Part shown: positions 16,557-25,112 of the stretch, one piece after another
Numbering within the stretch: position 1 is the stretch's first letter
Layout: each line of letters begins with the position of its first letter
Assembly: GCF_024653915.1 (NCBI RefSeq)
Contig: NZ_JANLGY010000020.1
Location: forward strand, 116,248-180,247
Direction: 5' to 3'
Length of the DNA: 64,000 nucleotides
Source of the DNA: Sulfuricaulis sp.
GTDB lineage: Bacteria; Pseudomonadota; Gammaproteobacteria; Acidiferrobacterales; Sulfurifustaceae
Program-made: the position numbers and the translations under genes
Notes under the pieces: model-generated
Seen by the model: only the letters and a program-made list of their open reading frames with translations
Database searches by the model: none
What the model was told of the DNA's origin: nothing

Positions 16557-18767
16557 TTAAGACGCCTTCCTGCGCACTTCCATCACATTCGGAATCTGAT
16601 CCAGCAGCGCCAGGATGCGCGATAGCGTCTCAATGTTCGGGATTTCGAGCGTGAAGCTCATGTGCGCCACCTGCTGCTTGTCAGTGAGCGTGCTGACCCC
16701 GTGCACGTTGATTTTTTCATTCGCCAGCAGTGACGTGATGTCGCGCAACAATCCCGCACGATCGTGCGCGAGGATTTCCACCGCAACCGGATAGGCCGCG
16801 CCGGCCTGCGGGCCCCAGCTGACTTCGATCAATCGCTCGTTGTGTTCGTCGTGATGACGCAGGGCGTTGGCGCAGTCGCGGCGGTGAATGGTGACGCCCT
16901 CCCCGCGCGTGATGAAACCCACGACCGGATCGCCCGGCAGCGGGTTGCAGCACTTGGCCATGCGCGTAAGCAGATTGCCGATGCCCTGAATAGTGACGCT
17001 GGAGGGCTTGGCCGCCGTTCCCGGCGCACGCGGCGTAATCGCCGGTCGTTCGGCCTGAAATTCCTGCCCGGTAAATTCCTGCATCGCATGCATGATCTGC
17101 GCCGGCTTGATGTCGCCGCGCCCGGTGGCTTCCAGGAAGTCATCGACTTTCTGGAACTCAAAGCGCTGCGCCAGTTTCTCGAACTTGATGTCGCTGATGC
17201 CGAGACGATGGAACTCGCGCTCCAGCACGGCGCGGCCGGCGGCCACGCTGGCGTCGTAATTCTGCTCGCGGAACCAGTGGTTCACGCGCGTGCGCGCCTT
17301 GGAGGTGTGCAGATAACCCAGATGCGGCGACAGCCAGTCGCGCGACGGCCCACCTACCTTCACGGTCAGCACCTCGACGCGGTCGCCAGTCGCGAGTGCG
17401 TGCGTCAGCGGCACCATCTGGCCGTTGACCTTGGCGCCACGGCAGCGATGCCCAACGTCGGTGTGGATATCGTAGGCGAAATCGAGCGGCGTGCTGCCGG
17501 CGGGCAGGTCCACAATCTTGCCCTTGGGTGTAAATACATAAACGCGCTCGCTGAACACCTCGGACTTGAACTGGTCCACGAAGTCGCTGGCGCTCACCAT
17601 CTCATCCTTCCATACCAGCAGGCTGCGCAGCCAGGCAATTTTGGCATCGTAACTTTTATCGCCGTGTGTGCCTTCCTTATAGCGCCAGTGCGAGGCCACA
17701 CCCAGCTCCGACTGCCGGTGCATTTCGTGCGTGCGGATCTGCACCTCCACGGTCTTGCCTTGCGGGCCGATCACAGCGGTGTGAATCGAGCGGTAGTGAT
17801 TCTCCTTGGGCGTGGCAATGTAGTCGTCGAATTCGCCCGGGATGTGCTGCCACAGCGTGTGCGCCACACCGAGCGCGCCATAGCAATCGCGGACGCTGTC
17901 CACCAGCACGCGCACCGCGCGCACGTCGTAAATCTGTTCGATGTGCCTGGCCTTGTTCTGCATCTTGCGCCAGATGCTGTAGATATGTTTCGGCCGGCCG
18001 CTGACCTCGGCCTTGATCCTGGAACGGGACAGCTCCTGCGCCAAGGTCTCGACAAACCCGGCGATATAGGCCTCGCGGTCTTCGCGACTTTCGGCAATGG
18101 CGTTGGCAACCTGCCGATAGGTCTCGGTCTCGAGATAACGGAACGCCAGGTCCTCGAGCTCCCATTTCATCTGCCAGATGCCGAGACGGTTGGCGAGCGG
18201 CGCGAAGATATCCATGGTCTCGCGCGCAATGCGCTTTTGCTTCTCCTCCGGCAGCGCGGACAGCGTACGCATGTTATGCAGCCGGTCGGCGAGCTTGATG
18301 AACACTACGCGCACGTCCTCGGCCATGGCCAGCAGCATCTTGCGCAGGCTCTCGGCCTGGGCATGTTCGCGGCGCGAACCGGCCGGTTCACTCTGGAATT
18401 CCTGGATCACCTTCATCTTGGTGACACCATCGACCAGCCCGGCAACGGACGCGCCAAATTCCTTGCTCAGGTCTTCAAGCGCGATGCCGCCGTCCTCCAC
18501 CACGTCGTGCAGGATTGCTGCCGCGAGCGTTTCGTGGTCGAGCCCGAGATCAGACAGTATTTTGGCCACCGCCAGCGAATGCAGGACATACGGTTCACCC
18601 GAGATGCGACTTTGGCCCGCGTGCGCGCGCGAAGCCAGCACCACGGCCTGGCGCAGGATTTCCTTTTCCGGGTCGGGACGACCGGAAGTGATGGCGGCAA
18701 ACCAGCCCTCCACACCGCTCATCAGGGGAGTGTCGTCGGTTATCGTTAGGGGCGTGGGCTTGACCAT
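16557..18767 (-). CDS. relA: RelA/SpoT-family (p)ppGpp synthetase, RelA type
   Basis: Long RSH protein of 736 residues that makes the stringent-response alarmone. Domains in order: HD region (about 45-190), synthetase (about 245-370, with KHIYSIWRKM and EFDDYIATPKENHYRSIHT), TGS (about 410-470, VYVFTPKGKIVDLPAGSTPLDFAY), zinc-finger/CC region (CCNPLPGDPVVGFITRGEGV) and C-terminal ACT. The acidic EFDD motif is the RelA type (SpoT has RFKD). Unexpectedly, the HD hydrolase residues also look complete: His63, HDVVED at 87-92 and KLADRLHNMRT around 159-168. The start at 18767 gives the usual length. Confidence 0.94.
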   Translation of the reverse strand: MVKPTPLTITDDTPLMSGVEGWFAAITSGRPDPEKEILRQAVVLASRAHAGQSRISGEPYVLHSLAVAKILSDLGLDHETLAAAILHDVVEDGGIALEDLSKEFGASVAGLVDGVTKMKVIQEFQSEPAGSRREHAQAESLRKMLLAMAEDVRVVFIKLADRLHNMRTLSALPEEKQKRIARETMDIFAPLANRLGIWQMKWELEDLAFRYLETETYRQVANAIAESREDREAYIAGFVETLAQELSRSRIKAEVSGRPKHIYSIWRKMQNKARHIEQIYDVRAVRVLVDSVRDCYGALGVAHTLWQHIPGEFDDYIATPKENHYRSIHTAVIGPQGKTVEVQIRTHEMHRQSELGVASHWRYKEGTHGDKSYDAKIAWLRSLLVWKDEMVSASDFVDQFKSEVFSERVYVFTPKGKIVDLPAGSTPLDFAYDIHTDVGHRCRGAKVNGQMVPLTHALATGDRVEVLTVKVGGPSRDWLSPHLGYLHTSKARTRVNHWFREQNYDASVAAGRAVLEREFHRLGISDIKFEKLAQRFEFQKVDDFLEATGRGDIKPAQIMHAMQEFTGQEFQAERPAITPRAPGTAAKPSSVTIQGIGNLLTRMAKCCNPLPGDPVVGFITRGEGVTIHRRDCANALRHHDEHNERLIEVSWGPQAGAAYPVAVEILAHDRAGLLRDITSLLANEKINVHGVSTLTDKQQVAHMSFTLEIPNIETLSRILALLDQIPNVMEVRRKAS

Positions 18768-18910
18768 AGGGGATCGTGTATCTTGCTTCGATTTTTCAGA
18801 GTGGGGTCGAGACGGCGGGATTTTAACGCCTATAATTCCATAATAGACAACATGATCACCTTCGCCGGAAGGATTGTCCATTCTCCGGCAAGATCAAGAT
18901 AACCATTGGC

Positions 18911-19522
18911 ATGAATTCCCGTAAAACAATCTCAGTCCTGTTTACCGCCATGCTCATTGCCGGTTTCTTTCATGCCGGCGCTGCGCTGGCTGCCCGCACC
19001 ACACCAGCCATTGAATCCGCGCCGGAGGCTATCGACCCGGAGCTGCGTGTGCTCGTGAAACAGGCCGCACTCGAAACCGACAGCTTCCAGGACCGCTTCG
19101 ACGGCGAGGTATGGCTCGCCGACATGTCACAGCGGCTGGAGAGGCGCGTGCCGGATCACGCGTTTCGCATCGAACTGCTCAAGAACGTGCACTACGAGGC
19201 GCGGCGCGCCGAACTGCCGCCGGAACTGGTACTGGCGGTCATCGAGGTGGAAAGCAACTTCAGCCAGTATGTAATCTCCGTCGCCGGCGCGCGCGGGCTG
19301 ATGCAAGTCATGCCGTTCTGGCTGAAGGAGATCGGAAAACCCGGCGACAGCCTGTTCCGCGTCCAGACCAACCTGCGCTTCGGCTGCACCATCCTCAAAT
19401 ATTATTTACAGAAGGAAAAAGGCAATTTGCACGCGGCGCTCAAACGCTACAACGGCACGCGCGAGAGCAAGTATTCCTATAAGGTGGATAAAGCCCTCAA
19501 GACCCGCTGGTTCCGGCAATAA
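18911..19522 (+). CDS. Exported lytic transglycosylase (SLT domain)
   Basis: A 203-residue periplasmic murein lytic transglycosylase. The signal peptide runs to about residue 28 (GAALAAR). The SLT domain covers about residues 85 to 200. The catalytic Glu is in VLAVIEVESNFSQYVIS, followed by GARGLMQVMPFWLKEIG and LRFGCTILKYYLQ, both standard family motifs. It cleaves the MurNAc-GlcNAc bond of peptidoglycan, forming anhydro ends. It is divergent from relA and convergent with the acylphosphatase gene, with only two bases between them. Confidence 0.93.
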   Translation: MNSRKTISVLFTAMLIAGFFHAGAALAARTTPAIESAPEAIDPELRVLVKQAALETDSFQDRFDGEVWLADMSQRLERRVPDHAFRIELLKNVHYEARRAELPPELVLAVIEVESNFSQYVISVAGARGLMQVMPFWLKEIGKPGDSLFRVQTNLRFGCTILKYYLQKEKGNLHAALKRYNGTRESKYSYKVDKALKTRWFRQ

Positions 19523-19524
19523 GC

Positions 19525-19797
19525 TCAGTCGCGCACGGAGAAACCGGCGAAAGATTCCGCAACCGTTTCCTGCGCCGTGACCTGTTCAACGCGCGCATGC
19601 CGGGGTCCTTGCCGCAACCATTTCTCTAACTGTTTGACTTGCGCCTCTTCACCACAAGCAACCAGCTCCACGCGACCATCGGCAAGATTGCGCACCCAGC
19701 CAGACAAGCCCAGCTTGCGCGCGGTATCCTGTGCGGAGGCCCGGAAGAACACGCCCTGCACCTGCCCGGAAACCAGAAAGTGCCGGCAGCGGCTCAT
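19525..19797 (-). CDS. acyP: Acylphosphatase
   Basis: A 90-residue enzyme that hydrolyses acyl phosphates. The active-site loop is VSGQVQGVFFRASAQ, with the phosphate-binding Arg in VFFRAS, and the catalytic Asn lies in LSGWVRNLADGRVEL. The length is exactly typical. It shares the strand with the downstream thioredoxin-like gene's direction, but a palindromic repeat separates them. Confidence 0.96.
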   Translation of the reverse strand: MSRCRHFLVSGQVQGVFFRASAQDTARKLGLSGWVRNLADGRVELVACGEEAQVKQLEKWLRQGPRHARVEQVTAQETVAESFAGFSVRD

Positions 19798-19807
19798 AAG
19801 ACATTAT

Positions 19808-19891
19808 TCACCGCAAAGGCGCAGAGAACGCAAAGACGGCATTTTTCCAATTTCATATTTTTCCTTTGCGACCTTTGCGTCTTTGCGGTGA
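19808..19891. repeat. Type A intergenic palindrome, copy 2
   Basis: An 84-base inverted repeat. It begins TCACCGCAAAGGCGCAGAG and ends CTTTGCGTCTTTGCGGTGA, nearly the same arms as at 4584. The centre is AT-rich and differs from that copy. Confidence 0.9.
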
Positions 19892-19894
19892 GAT

Positions 19895-20401
19895 TTATTT
19901 TTTAGGCACGTTTCGCTGTTTTTCGAGGTCGCGTATCGCCTGCTCCGCCAGCTGTTGCGTGACGGGCCCGATGCGCTGCGCCATGAATTTGCCTTCCGGC
20001 GAGAAGAAAAAATATGTCGGGGTGCCGATGAATATGGCATTGCTGAGGCGGCTGGCGTCTTCCGGATCGCCGATGAGATTCGGAAAGTTCAGGCTCTGGT
20101 CCTCGATGAAGCCCTTGGCCTTGGCCCGGTTATCGAAGCCGTCAATGGACAATCCGAGCACGGTGGCGTTTTTCTTCCGGTGCTCATCGTAAAAGAAGGT
20201 CATGTGATAAATATCGCGCCGGCAAATGGGACAGTCGGCGGACCAGACCGCCACCACGGTCCATTTTCCCTGGCCGATATATTCATTAACGTTGTGCTCC
20301 TTGCCGTCGACATCCTTGAGCCGGAAGTCCGGACCCGCCGCCATCACCAACGCCGGGATCATGAACAATACTGCCAACCACCTGCTGAAACGTAGAAACA
20401 C
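19895..20401 (-). CDS. TlpA-like exported thioredoxin/peroxiredoxin-fold protein
   Basis: A 168-residue thiol-disulfide protein of the TlpA/ResA/AhpC-like fold. A hydrophobic N-terminus (WLAVLFMIPALVMAAG) acts as signal or anchor. The fold follows with FRLKDVDGKEHNVNEYIGQG, the redox motif WSADCPICRRD (CPIC) at about residues 64-67, and IFIGTPTYFFFSPEGKF containing the cis-proline. The start is taken as the GTG at 20401 because AGGAGG stands just upstream. An ATG 16 codons later is possible but has no ribosome site. Probable role: periplasmic disulfide reduction or thiol peroxide handling. Confidence 0.87.
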   Translation of the reverse strand: MFLRFSRWLAVLFMIPALVMAAGPDFRLKDVDGKEHNVNEYIGQGKWTVVAVWSADCPICRRDIYHMTFFYDEHRKKNATVLGLSIDGFDNRAKAKGFIEDQSLNFPNLIGDPEDASRLSNAIFIGTPTYFFFSPEGKFMAQRIGPVTQQLAEQAIRDLEKQRNVPKK

Positions 20402-20496
20402 GCTAACCTCCTGTTGATACACCAATATACTCGAATCGCTCTGGATGCATTCCGGCGGCGCCAACCCTATAATTCGTCGACTGATTGGAGCCCTCC

Positions 20497-21903
20497 ATGA
20501 GCAAAAAATTCCGTACCGAAAAAGATACGCTGGGCGATTATCCGGTGCCCGCTGACGCCTGGTATGGCATACAGACGGCACGAGCCGTCGAAAACTTCCC
20601 GATTTCCGGCCGGCGACCCGATTCTGACTTCATTATCGCCCATGTCCGCATCAAGCGCGCGGCCGCAGCAGTCAACCAATCCGCCGGTGTTCTGGAATCG
20701 CGTCTGGCCAAGGCCATTACCAAGGCGGCCGATGAAATCATCGCGGGACAATACCACGAAGAATTTGTCGTGGACCGCTTCCAGGCCGGCGCCGGCACCT
20801 CGCATAACATGAACAGCAACGAGGTGATCGCCAACCTTGCCAATGTCGCGCTCGGCGGCAAAAAAGGCGAATACAAACCGGTGCACCCCAATGACCATGT
20901 CAACATGGGGCAAAGCACCAACGACACCATCCCGACGGCGATACGCCTCGCCGCACTCGCAAAACTGCCGCGCCTGCTTGAAGCCGTCATCGGCATGGCG
21001 GACGCCTACAAAAAAATCGCGCAGCGCGAGTCAAAGACGGTCAAGAGCGGACGCACTCATTTACAGGACGCCGTGCCGACCACGGTCGGACGCGAGTTCG
21101 CCGCTTACGCCTGGATCTTGAAGCGCAGTGCAGGACAGATACGCGCAACCATCCCTTTGCTGTGTCAGACCGGGCTGGGCGGTTCCGCCGCCGGTACGGG
21201 ACTCAATACCGTTCCAAAATATGCCGCCAGCGTTGCCAAGGAATTGGCGCGGCTGAGCGGCGAACCGATTCGCGCCGCCGACGATCTCGCGGCACAAATG
21301 CAGTCCATGCACGATCTGCAACAACTCTCTAACGCCATCCGCGCGCTTGCGCTGGAATTGACGCGCATCGCCAACGACATGCGCCTGCTGGCTTCGGGTC
21401 CGCGCACCGGCTTCGCTGAAATTGAACTGCCGGCGGTACAACCGGGTTCGTCCATCATGCCGGGCAAGGTCAATCCGGTCATGTTCGAGATGCTGAACCA
21501 GGTATGTTATCAGGTGCTGGGACAGGATCACGCCATCGCGTTGATGACGCAGGCGGGACAGCTGGAACTCAACGTCATGATGCCGGCACTGGGTTCGGCG
21601 CTGTTCGACGCCATGGACTGGCTCACCCACGCCGTGAATGCCACGACTGAAAAAAGCCTGCGCGGCCTCAAGGTCGACCGCGACCGCTGCCGCGAGCTGG
21701 CACATACCAGCGTGGGATTGGCCACCCTGCTTAACACCTCCATCGGCTACAGCGCCGCCGCCGAAGTCGCCAAGGAATCCGCGCGCAGCGGGCGGTCGGT
21801 GCGCGACATCGTCGCTGATAAAGGCCTGATGAGCACAGCGGATTTCGACCGCCTGGTCGAGCGCGCCGCCATCGACGGGAATATCAGCCCTCCCCGCCGC
21901 TAG
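20497..21903 (+). CDS. aspA: Aspartate ammonia-lyase (fumarase II/aspartase superfamily)
   Basis: A 468-residue member of the aspartase/fumarase superfamily. Motifs are AGAGTSHNMNSNEVIANLAN, HPNDHVNMGQSTNDTIPTAIR, GRTHLQDAVPTTVGREF and the mobile SS loop GSSIMPGKVNPVMFEM near residue 315. The tyrosine-containing start (ADAWYGIQTARAVENFPISG) and the LQDAVP segment resemble AspA more than FumC, which has a Trp-Gly there and a different stretch after GRTHL. It reversibly splits aspartate into fumarate and ammonia. A fumarase role cannot be excluded. The ATG at 20497 follows a GGAG ribosome site. Confidence 0.85.
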   Translation: MSKKFRTEKDTLGDYPVPADAWYGIQTARAVENFPISGRRPDSDFIIAHVRIKRAAAAVNQSAGVLESRLAKAITKAADEIIAGQYHEEFVVDRFQAGAGTSHNMNSNEVIANLANVALGGKKGEYKPVHPNDHVNMGQSTNDTIPTAIRLAALAKLPRLLEAVIGMADAYKKIAQRESKTVKSGRTHLQDAVPTTVGREFAAYAWILKRSAGQIRATIPLLCQTGLGGSAAGTGLNTVPKYAASVAKELARLSGEPIRAADDLAAQMQSMHDLQQLSNAIRALALELTRIANDMRLLASGPRTGFAEIELPAVQPGSSIMPGKVNPVMFEMLNQVCYQVLGQDHAIALMTQAGQLELNVMMPALGSALFDAMDWLTHAVNATTEKSLRGLKVDRDRCRELAHTSVGLATLLNTSIGYSAAAEVAKESARSGRSVRDIVADKGLMSTADFDRLVERAAIDGNISPPRR

Positions 21904-22017
21904 AATCAGCGAGTTTTGGTCTTTCTTATCCGATAACCCTGCCTGAAATGGTGACTCCCCGGGTGAGAGCTACACTTTCAGGTAGAAGCCCATCCAACAC
22001 TGTTATATAGATACTGC

Positions 22018-23649
22018 ATGCCCCTGACGCTGGCCGTACCCAACCTGACTGCTCGCAGTACCGACGATATCGAGCTGCACCCGCAGAAGTTTAAAAAGTG
22101 GCTCGATGAATTGCCGCTGCTGAACGTCACCGAAACCGGTCGCAAACTGTTCACCACCCTTTCGATTCATAACCGCGTCGAGTTTGAGAGCAAGCTCCGG
22201 CTGGAGCTGCTGGAGCTGTTCCGTTATACGGTCAGCCAGTTTACGCTGGAGTTCACCAAACAATACATTGGCCTGCCGCTGCCACTTTCCGAAAAGCACA
22301 AGAGTGTCGCCGAACAGAACCGCCAGTTTCAGATGGAGATGGCGAATGGATACAAACGCATCGCCTTAAGCTTGTCTGCTTCATCCGCCGGCAGCACACG
22401 GGAAAAAGTGACCCAGGCTCTTGTGATCGAGCGCGCGATACGCTATTTGACCGGCGTACTGGCGGTATCCTTTCAGACGTATTCCCCCTGCCCCCAGGAC
22501 ACCTGGAAGGAAATCCATGCGCTTTACTCGCATGCGGAAGAGCTCGGACTCACCGATATCGCCGTCTTCGATGACATGAACAAGGCAGTGTCGACGTGCA
22601 GCGTGAGCCATGCCTACAAACAGGCCCTGCTGCTCGAATTAAGCGATCCCTATCATCTGCCGCCGCGCATGATCGACTGGGCCCACCACTATCTCGACCG
22701 CTGGGCGCCGCTGGCGCAACTGACTGCCGCGACCAGCGCCTATAACCCCACCTGCCAGTTCCTGATTGACCTCCAGCTCGACCATGCCGGTATCGCGTAC
22801 ACCGCCGGCACCATTCCGGAGGATCCGAAACGTTATCGCATCCTGAACACGATCGAGTTGGCGCGCCAAGTGCACGCACAGCTCACCCTGCTTGCTAAAG
22901 GAGATTTGCCGCCCGCCGAGGGGTTACGGGAGAATTTTTTCAAGGAATGCGGTCAGGACCTGATGCGGCGTCTGGTCAACGACTGGGGTGTAAATCCGCA
23001 AAGACTTTTCCGCCGCAGCAAAGAAACCGGCCACCAAGTGGAGGTCGCCATTGGCATGGACCGGGTCAATTACTGGATCAACGGCGGAAAAATATTCGTT
23101 GTCAGTTCAAACTTCGTGGGCCCCGTACCGCAACGCACCATGCTCGCCTCCGAGACCACCAAACAGAAGGACATACGCATTCCCGGTCGGGAGCTGTCCG
23201 TCTGGGACGTGGAGGACGAAGGCGCCGGCGGTCTTGCGCTTTCCAAGGGTGGTGACATTCACCTGCACATCCAGGTCGGCGATTTGCTCATCACACGAAC
23301 ACCCGGGGATGGTAATTCCTGGACCGTGGGCGTCATTCGCTGGGTTCGCAGCACGGGGGGCGCGCACATCGAAATAGGCATCCAGCACCTTGCCCCCAAC
23401 GCCGCCCCGGTGGTCATCAAGACCGTCAACGAGCATGGCAAAGAGAGCGACTTCCTGCCGGCGCTGCTGCTGCCGGAAATCAAGCCACTCAAAAAGCCGC
23501 AAACGCTGATCACGCACAGCGGGGTGTTCAGGCCCGAAACCGGTGTATTCATGGACAACGGTTACCGCTTATACCAGTTAACACCTACCCGGTTGATCGA
23601 GGGCAGTCACTCTTTCGAGCAATTCAGTTTCGATATTCAGAATACATAA
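22018..23649 (+). CDS. Large cytosolic protein with C-terminal PilZ-like domain
   Basis: A 543-residue protein with no signal peptide or membrane segment. Residues 1 to about 380 form a helical, otherwise unfamiliar region (LHPQKFKKWLDELPLLNVTE, LTDIAVFDDMNKAVSTCSV, YHLPPRMIDWAHHYLDRW). The C-terminal 150 residues look like a divergent PilZ barrel: WDVEDEGAGGLALSKGG, VGDLLITR, WTVGVIRWVRSTGGAHIEIG, then QHLAPNAAPVVIK. The key RxxxR/D-N-S-xxG residues for cyclic di-GMP binding are only partly present, so ligand binding is a guess. Similar proteins are common in beta- and gammaproteobacteria without a settled function. Confidence 0.6.
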   Translation: MPLTLAVPNLTARSTDDIELHPQKFKKWLDELPLLNVTETGRKLFTTLSIHNRVEFESKLRLELLELFRYTVSQFTLEFTKQYIGLPLPLSEKHKSVAEQNRQFQMEMANGYKRIALSLSASSAGSTREKVTQALVIERAIRYLTGVLAVSFQTYSPCPQDTWKEIHALYSHAEELGLTDIAVFDDMNKAVSTCSVSHAYKQALLLELSDPYHLPPRMIDWAHHYLDRWAPLAQLTAATSAYNPTCQFLIDLQLDHAGIAYTAGTIPEDPKRYRILNTIELARQVHAQLTLLAKGDLPPAEGLRENFFKECGQDLMRRLVNDWGVNPQRLFRRSKETGHQVEVAIGMDRVNYWINGGKIFVVSSNFVGPVPQRTMLASETTKQKDIRIPGRELSVWDVEDEGAGGLALSKGGDIHLHIQVGDLLITRTPGDGNSWTVGVIRWVRSTGGAHIEIGIQHLAPNAAPVVIKTVNEHGKESDFLPALLLPEIKPLKKPQTLITHSGVFRPETGVFMDNGYRLYQLTPTRLIEGSHSFEQFSFDIQNT

Positions 23650-23668
23650 TATTAAAGACAAAGCCTTG

Positions 23669-23757
23669 AACCACGGGTAGCACGGGGAACGAAAAATATC
23701 TGAAAACAGGGGGACTATTTTTACCCTTTACATGCCTTTCCCCGTGTCCCCGTGGTT
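23669..23757. repeat. Type B intergenic palindrome, copy 2
   Basis: An 89-base inverted repeat with left arm AACCACGGGTAGCACGGGGA and right arm TTCCCCGTGTCCCCGTGGTT. The centre is unlike that of the other copies. It lies between the PilZ-like gene and the convergent yihY gene. Confidence 0.9.
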
Positions 23758-23805
23758 TGAATAAATTCTTATTTCAGATATTTCTTAATTCTATTAAGTC
23801 CGGCA

Positions 23806-24660
23806 TCACGTCGGACGTTTTCGCCGCCACTGGCGCACCGCCTGCGGACGCCGCCATTCGGGCAGGGTCGCCGTCAGCACCGCCCCCGCCAGGACGATGG
23901 TCCACGACAGATAAACCCAGATCAGAAATACCGGCAGCGCGGCGACAGCTCCATAGATCGCCTTGTAGTTCGCGAAGTTCGCCACAAAAAACACAAAACC
24001 ACGCTTGGCGATCTCGAAAGTCACCGTGGCGAACAGGCTCCCGATCAGGCCGTGACGCCAGCGGACGCGATAATTCGGCACCACGACGTACAGTGTCCAG
24101 AAAACCAGCCATTCGAAAATGATCGGTGCCGCCGCCAGTAAAAAAACCTTCAGTCCGCCGAAGGTCGCGTCGCGCGCGAAAAGCGGCAGCGAAACCAGAT
24201 AAGAAGTGGATGACAGGGTGATGCCGATCAGCATCGGTCCCAGCATCAGCAGCGCGCCGTAACTGAGGAAACGGTGCAGGCGTTTGCGGGTTTGCGGCAC
24301 GTGCCAGATGTCGTTGAACACCCGCTCGATCGTGGCCATGAGCATGAGTGAGGTCAGGAAAAGTAACAACAGGCCCCAGATCGTGAGCTTGCCCGCATTG
24401 GCGGCGAACTTCTGCAAATAACCGCTGACCGCCTCGCCCGAGGCCGGCACGAAATTGCCGTAGACGAACTCCTGCACCAACATCATCCATGACTGAAATA
24501 TTTCAAACCGCGAAAAGATAGCAAACATCACGGCCGTGAGCGGCACCAGCGCCAGCAGTGTCGTAAACGACAATGCCCCGGCCACGCGCGTACAACGGTC
24601 TTCCCGGAACCGTTGCACGACCCAGCGCAGCAAACGAAGGAATGCCTGGAGAAAGTTCAT
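23806..24660 (-). CDS. YihY/BrkB-family inner-membrane protein
   Basis: A 284-residue inner-membrane protein of the UPF0761/YihY family, with six predicted transmembrane helices. Characteristic parts are RCTRVAGALSFTTLLALVPL near the start, the segments WGLLLLFLTSLMLMATIERVFNDIW and FLSYGALLMLGPMLIGITL, and AIYGAVAALPVFLIWVYLSW near the end. The family was once called ribonuclease BN, but that activity is not accepted; its transport role is unknown. The C-terminus is Arg-rich. Confidence 0.92.
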   Translation of the reverse strand: MNFLQAFLRLLRWVVQRFREDRCTRVAGALSFTTLLALVPLTAVMFAIFSRFEIFQSWMMLVQEFVYGNFVPASGEAVSGYLQKFAANAGKLTIWGLLLLFLTSLMLMATIERVFNDIWHVPQTRKRLHRFLSYGALLMLGPMLIGITLSSTSYLVSLPLFARDATFGGLKVFLLAAAPIIFEWLVFWTLYVVVPNYRVRWRHGLIGSLFATVTFEIAKRGFVFFVANFANYKAIYGAVAALPVFLIWVYLSWTIVLAGAVLTATLPEWRRPQAVRQWRRKRPT

Positions 24661-24764
24661 GTCCCTATGTTAGTCGAATTATCACCACTGGCACTTGCCG
24701 CCGATGCGGCTCAGCGGTCAAAATCAGGGGCTTGTTATCTGCCCAAACAACGTCCGGAGGACCG

Positions 24765-25112
24765 ATGTCCGTTACGATCTATCATAATCCCCGCTGCTCG
24801 AAATCGCGCCAGACCCTGGCGCTGCTGGAGAAACGCGGGATCGAGCCGGAGATCATCGAATATCTTGTCACACCACCGACGGAAGCGGAACTCAAGCGAC
24901 TACTCAAGCTCCTCGGAATCTCGCCACGAGAACTCTTGCGCACGAAAGAAGAAGAATACAAACAGGCTAAACTCGATAAGCCGGATGTTTCCGACGCGGA
25001 AATTATTCGTGCGATGATTAAATATCCGCGCTTAATGGAACGGCCCATCGTGGTGGCAGGCAACAAGGCCGCACTCGGCCGCCCACCTGAGAATGTCCTG
25101 AAGATTCTCTAG
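24765..25112 (+). CDS. arsC: ArsC-family (YfgD-like) arsenate reductase, glutaredoxin type
   Basis: A 115-residue thioredoxin-fold protein. The catalytic Cys is in TIYHNPRCSKSRQTLALLE at about residue 11. The arsenate-contact arginine region is KYPRLMERPIVV. This matches the glutaredoxin-linked ArsC family; the chromosomal YfgD branch may have a general redox role rather than arsenic resistance, since no arsB or arsR is nearby. The position next to hda, as for yfgD in E. coli, supports YfgD. The 3' ends of this gene and hda overlap by 4 bases. Confidence 0.92.
   Translation: MSVTIYHNPRCSKSRQTLALLEKRGIEPEIIEYLVTPPTEAELKRLLKLLGISPRELLRTKEEEYKQAKLDKPDVSDAEIIRAMIKYPRLMERPIVVAGNKAALGRPPENVLKIL

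Noticed and set aside
16764..18749. A 661-codon open frame antisense to relA
   Set aside because: It lies wholly opposite a gene with strong family motifs; its translation is His/Arg/Leu-rich with no recognisable domain, as expected from a GC-rich shadow frame.
20497..21903. Fumarase FumC
   Set aside because: The YGIQTARAVENFPISG and HLQDAVP segments fit aspartase better; left as a noted alternative.
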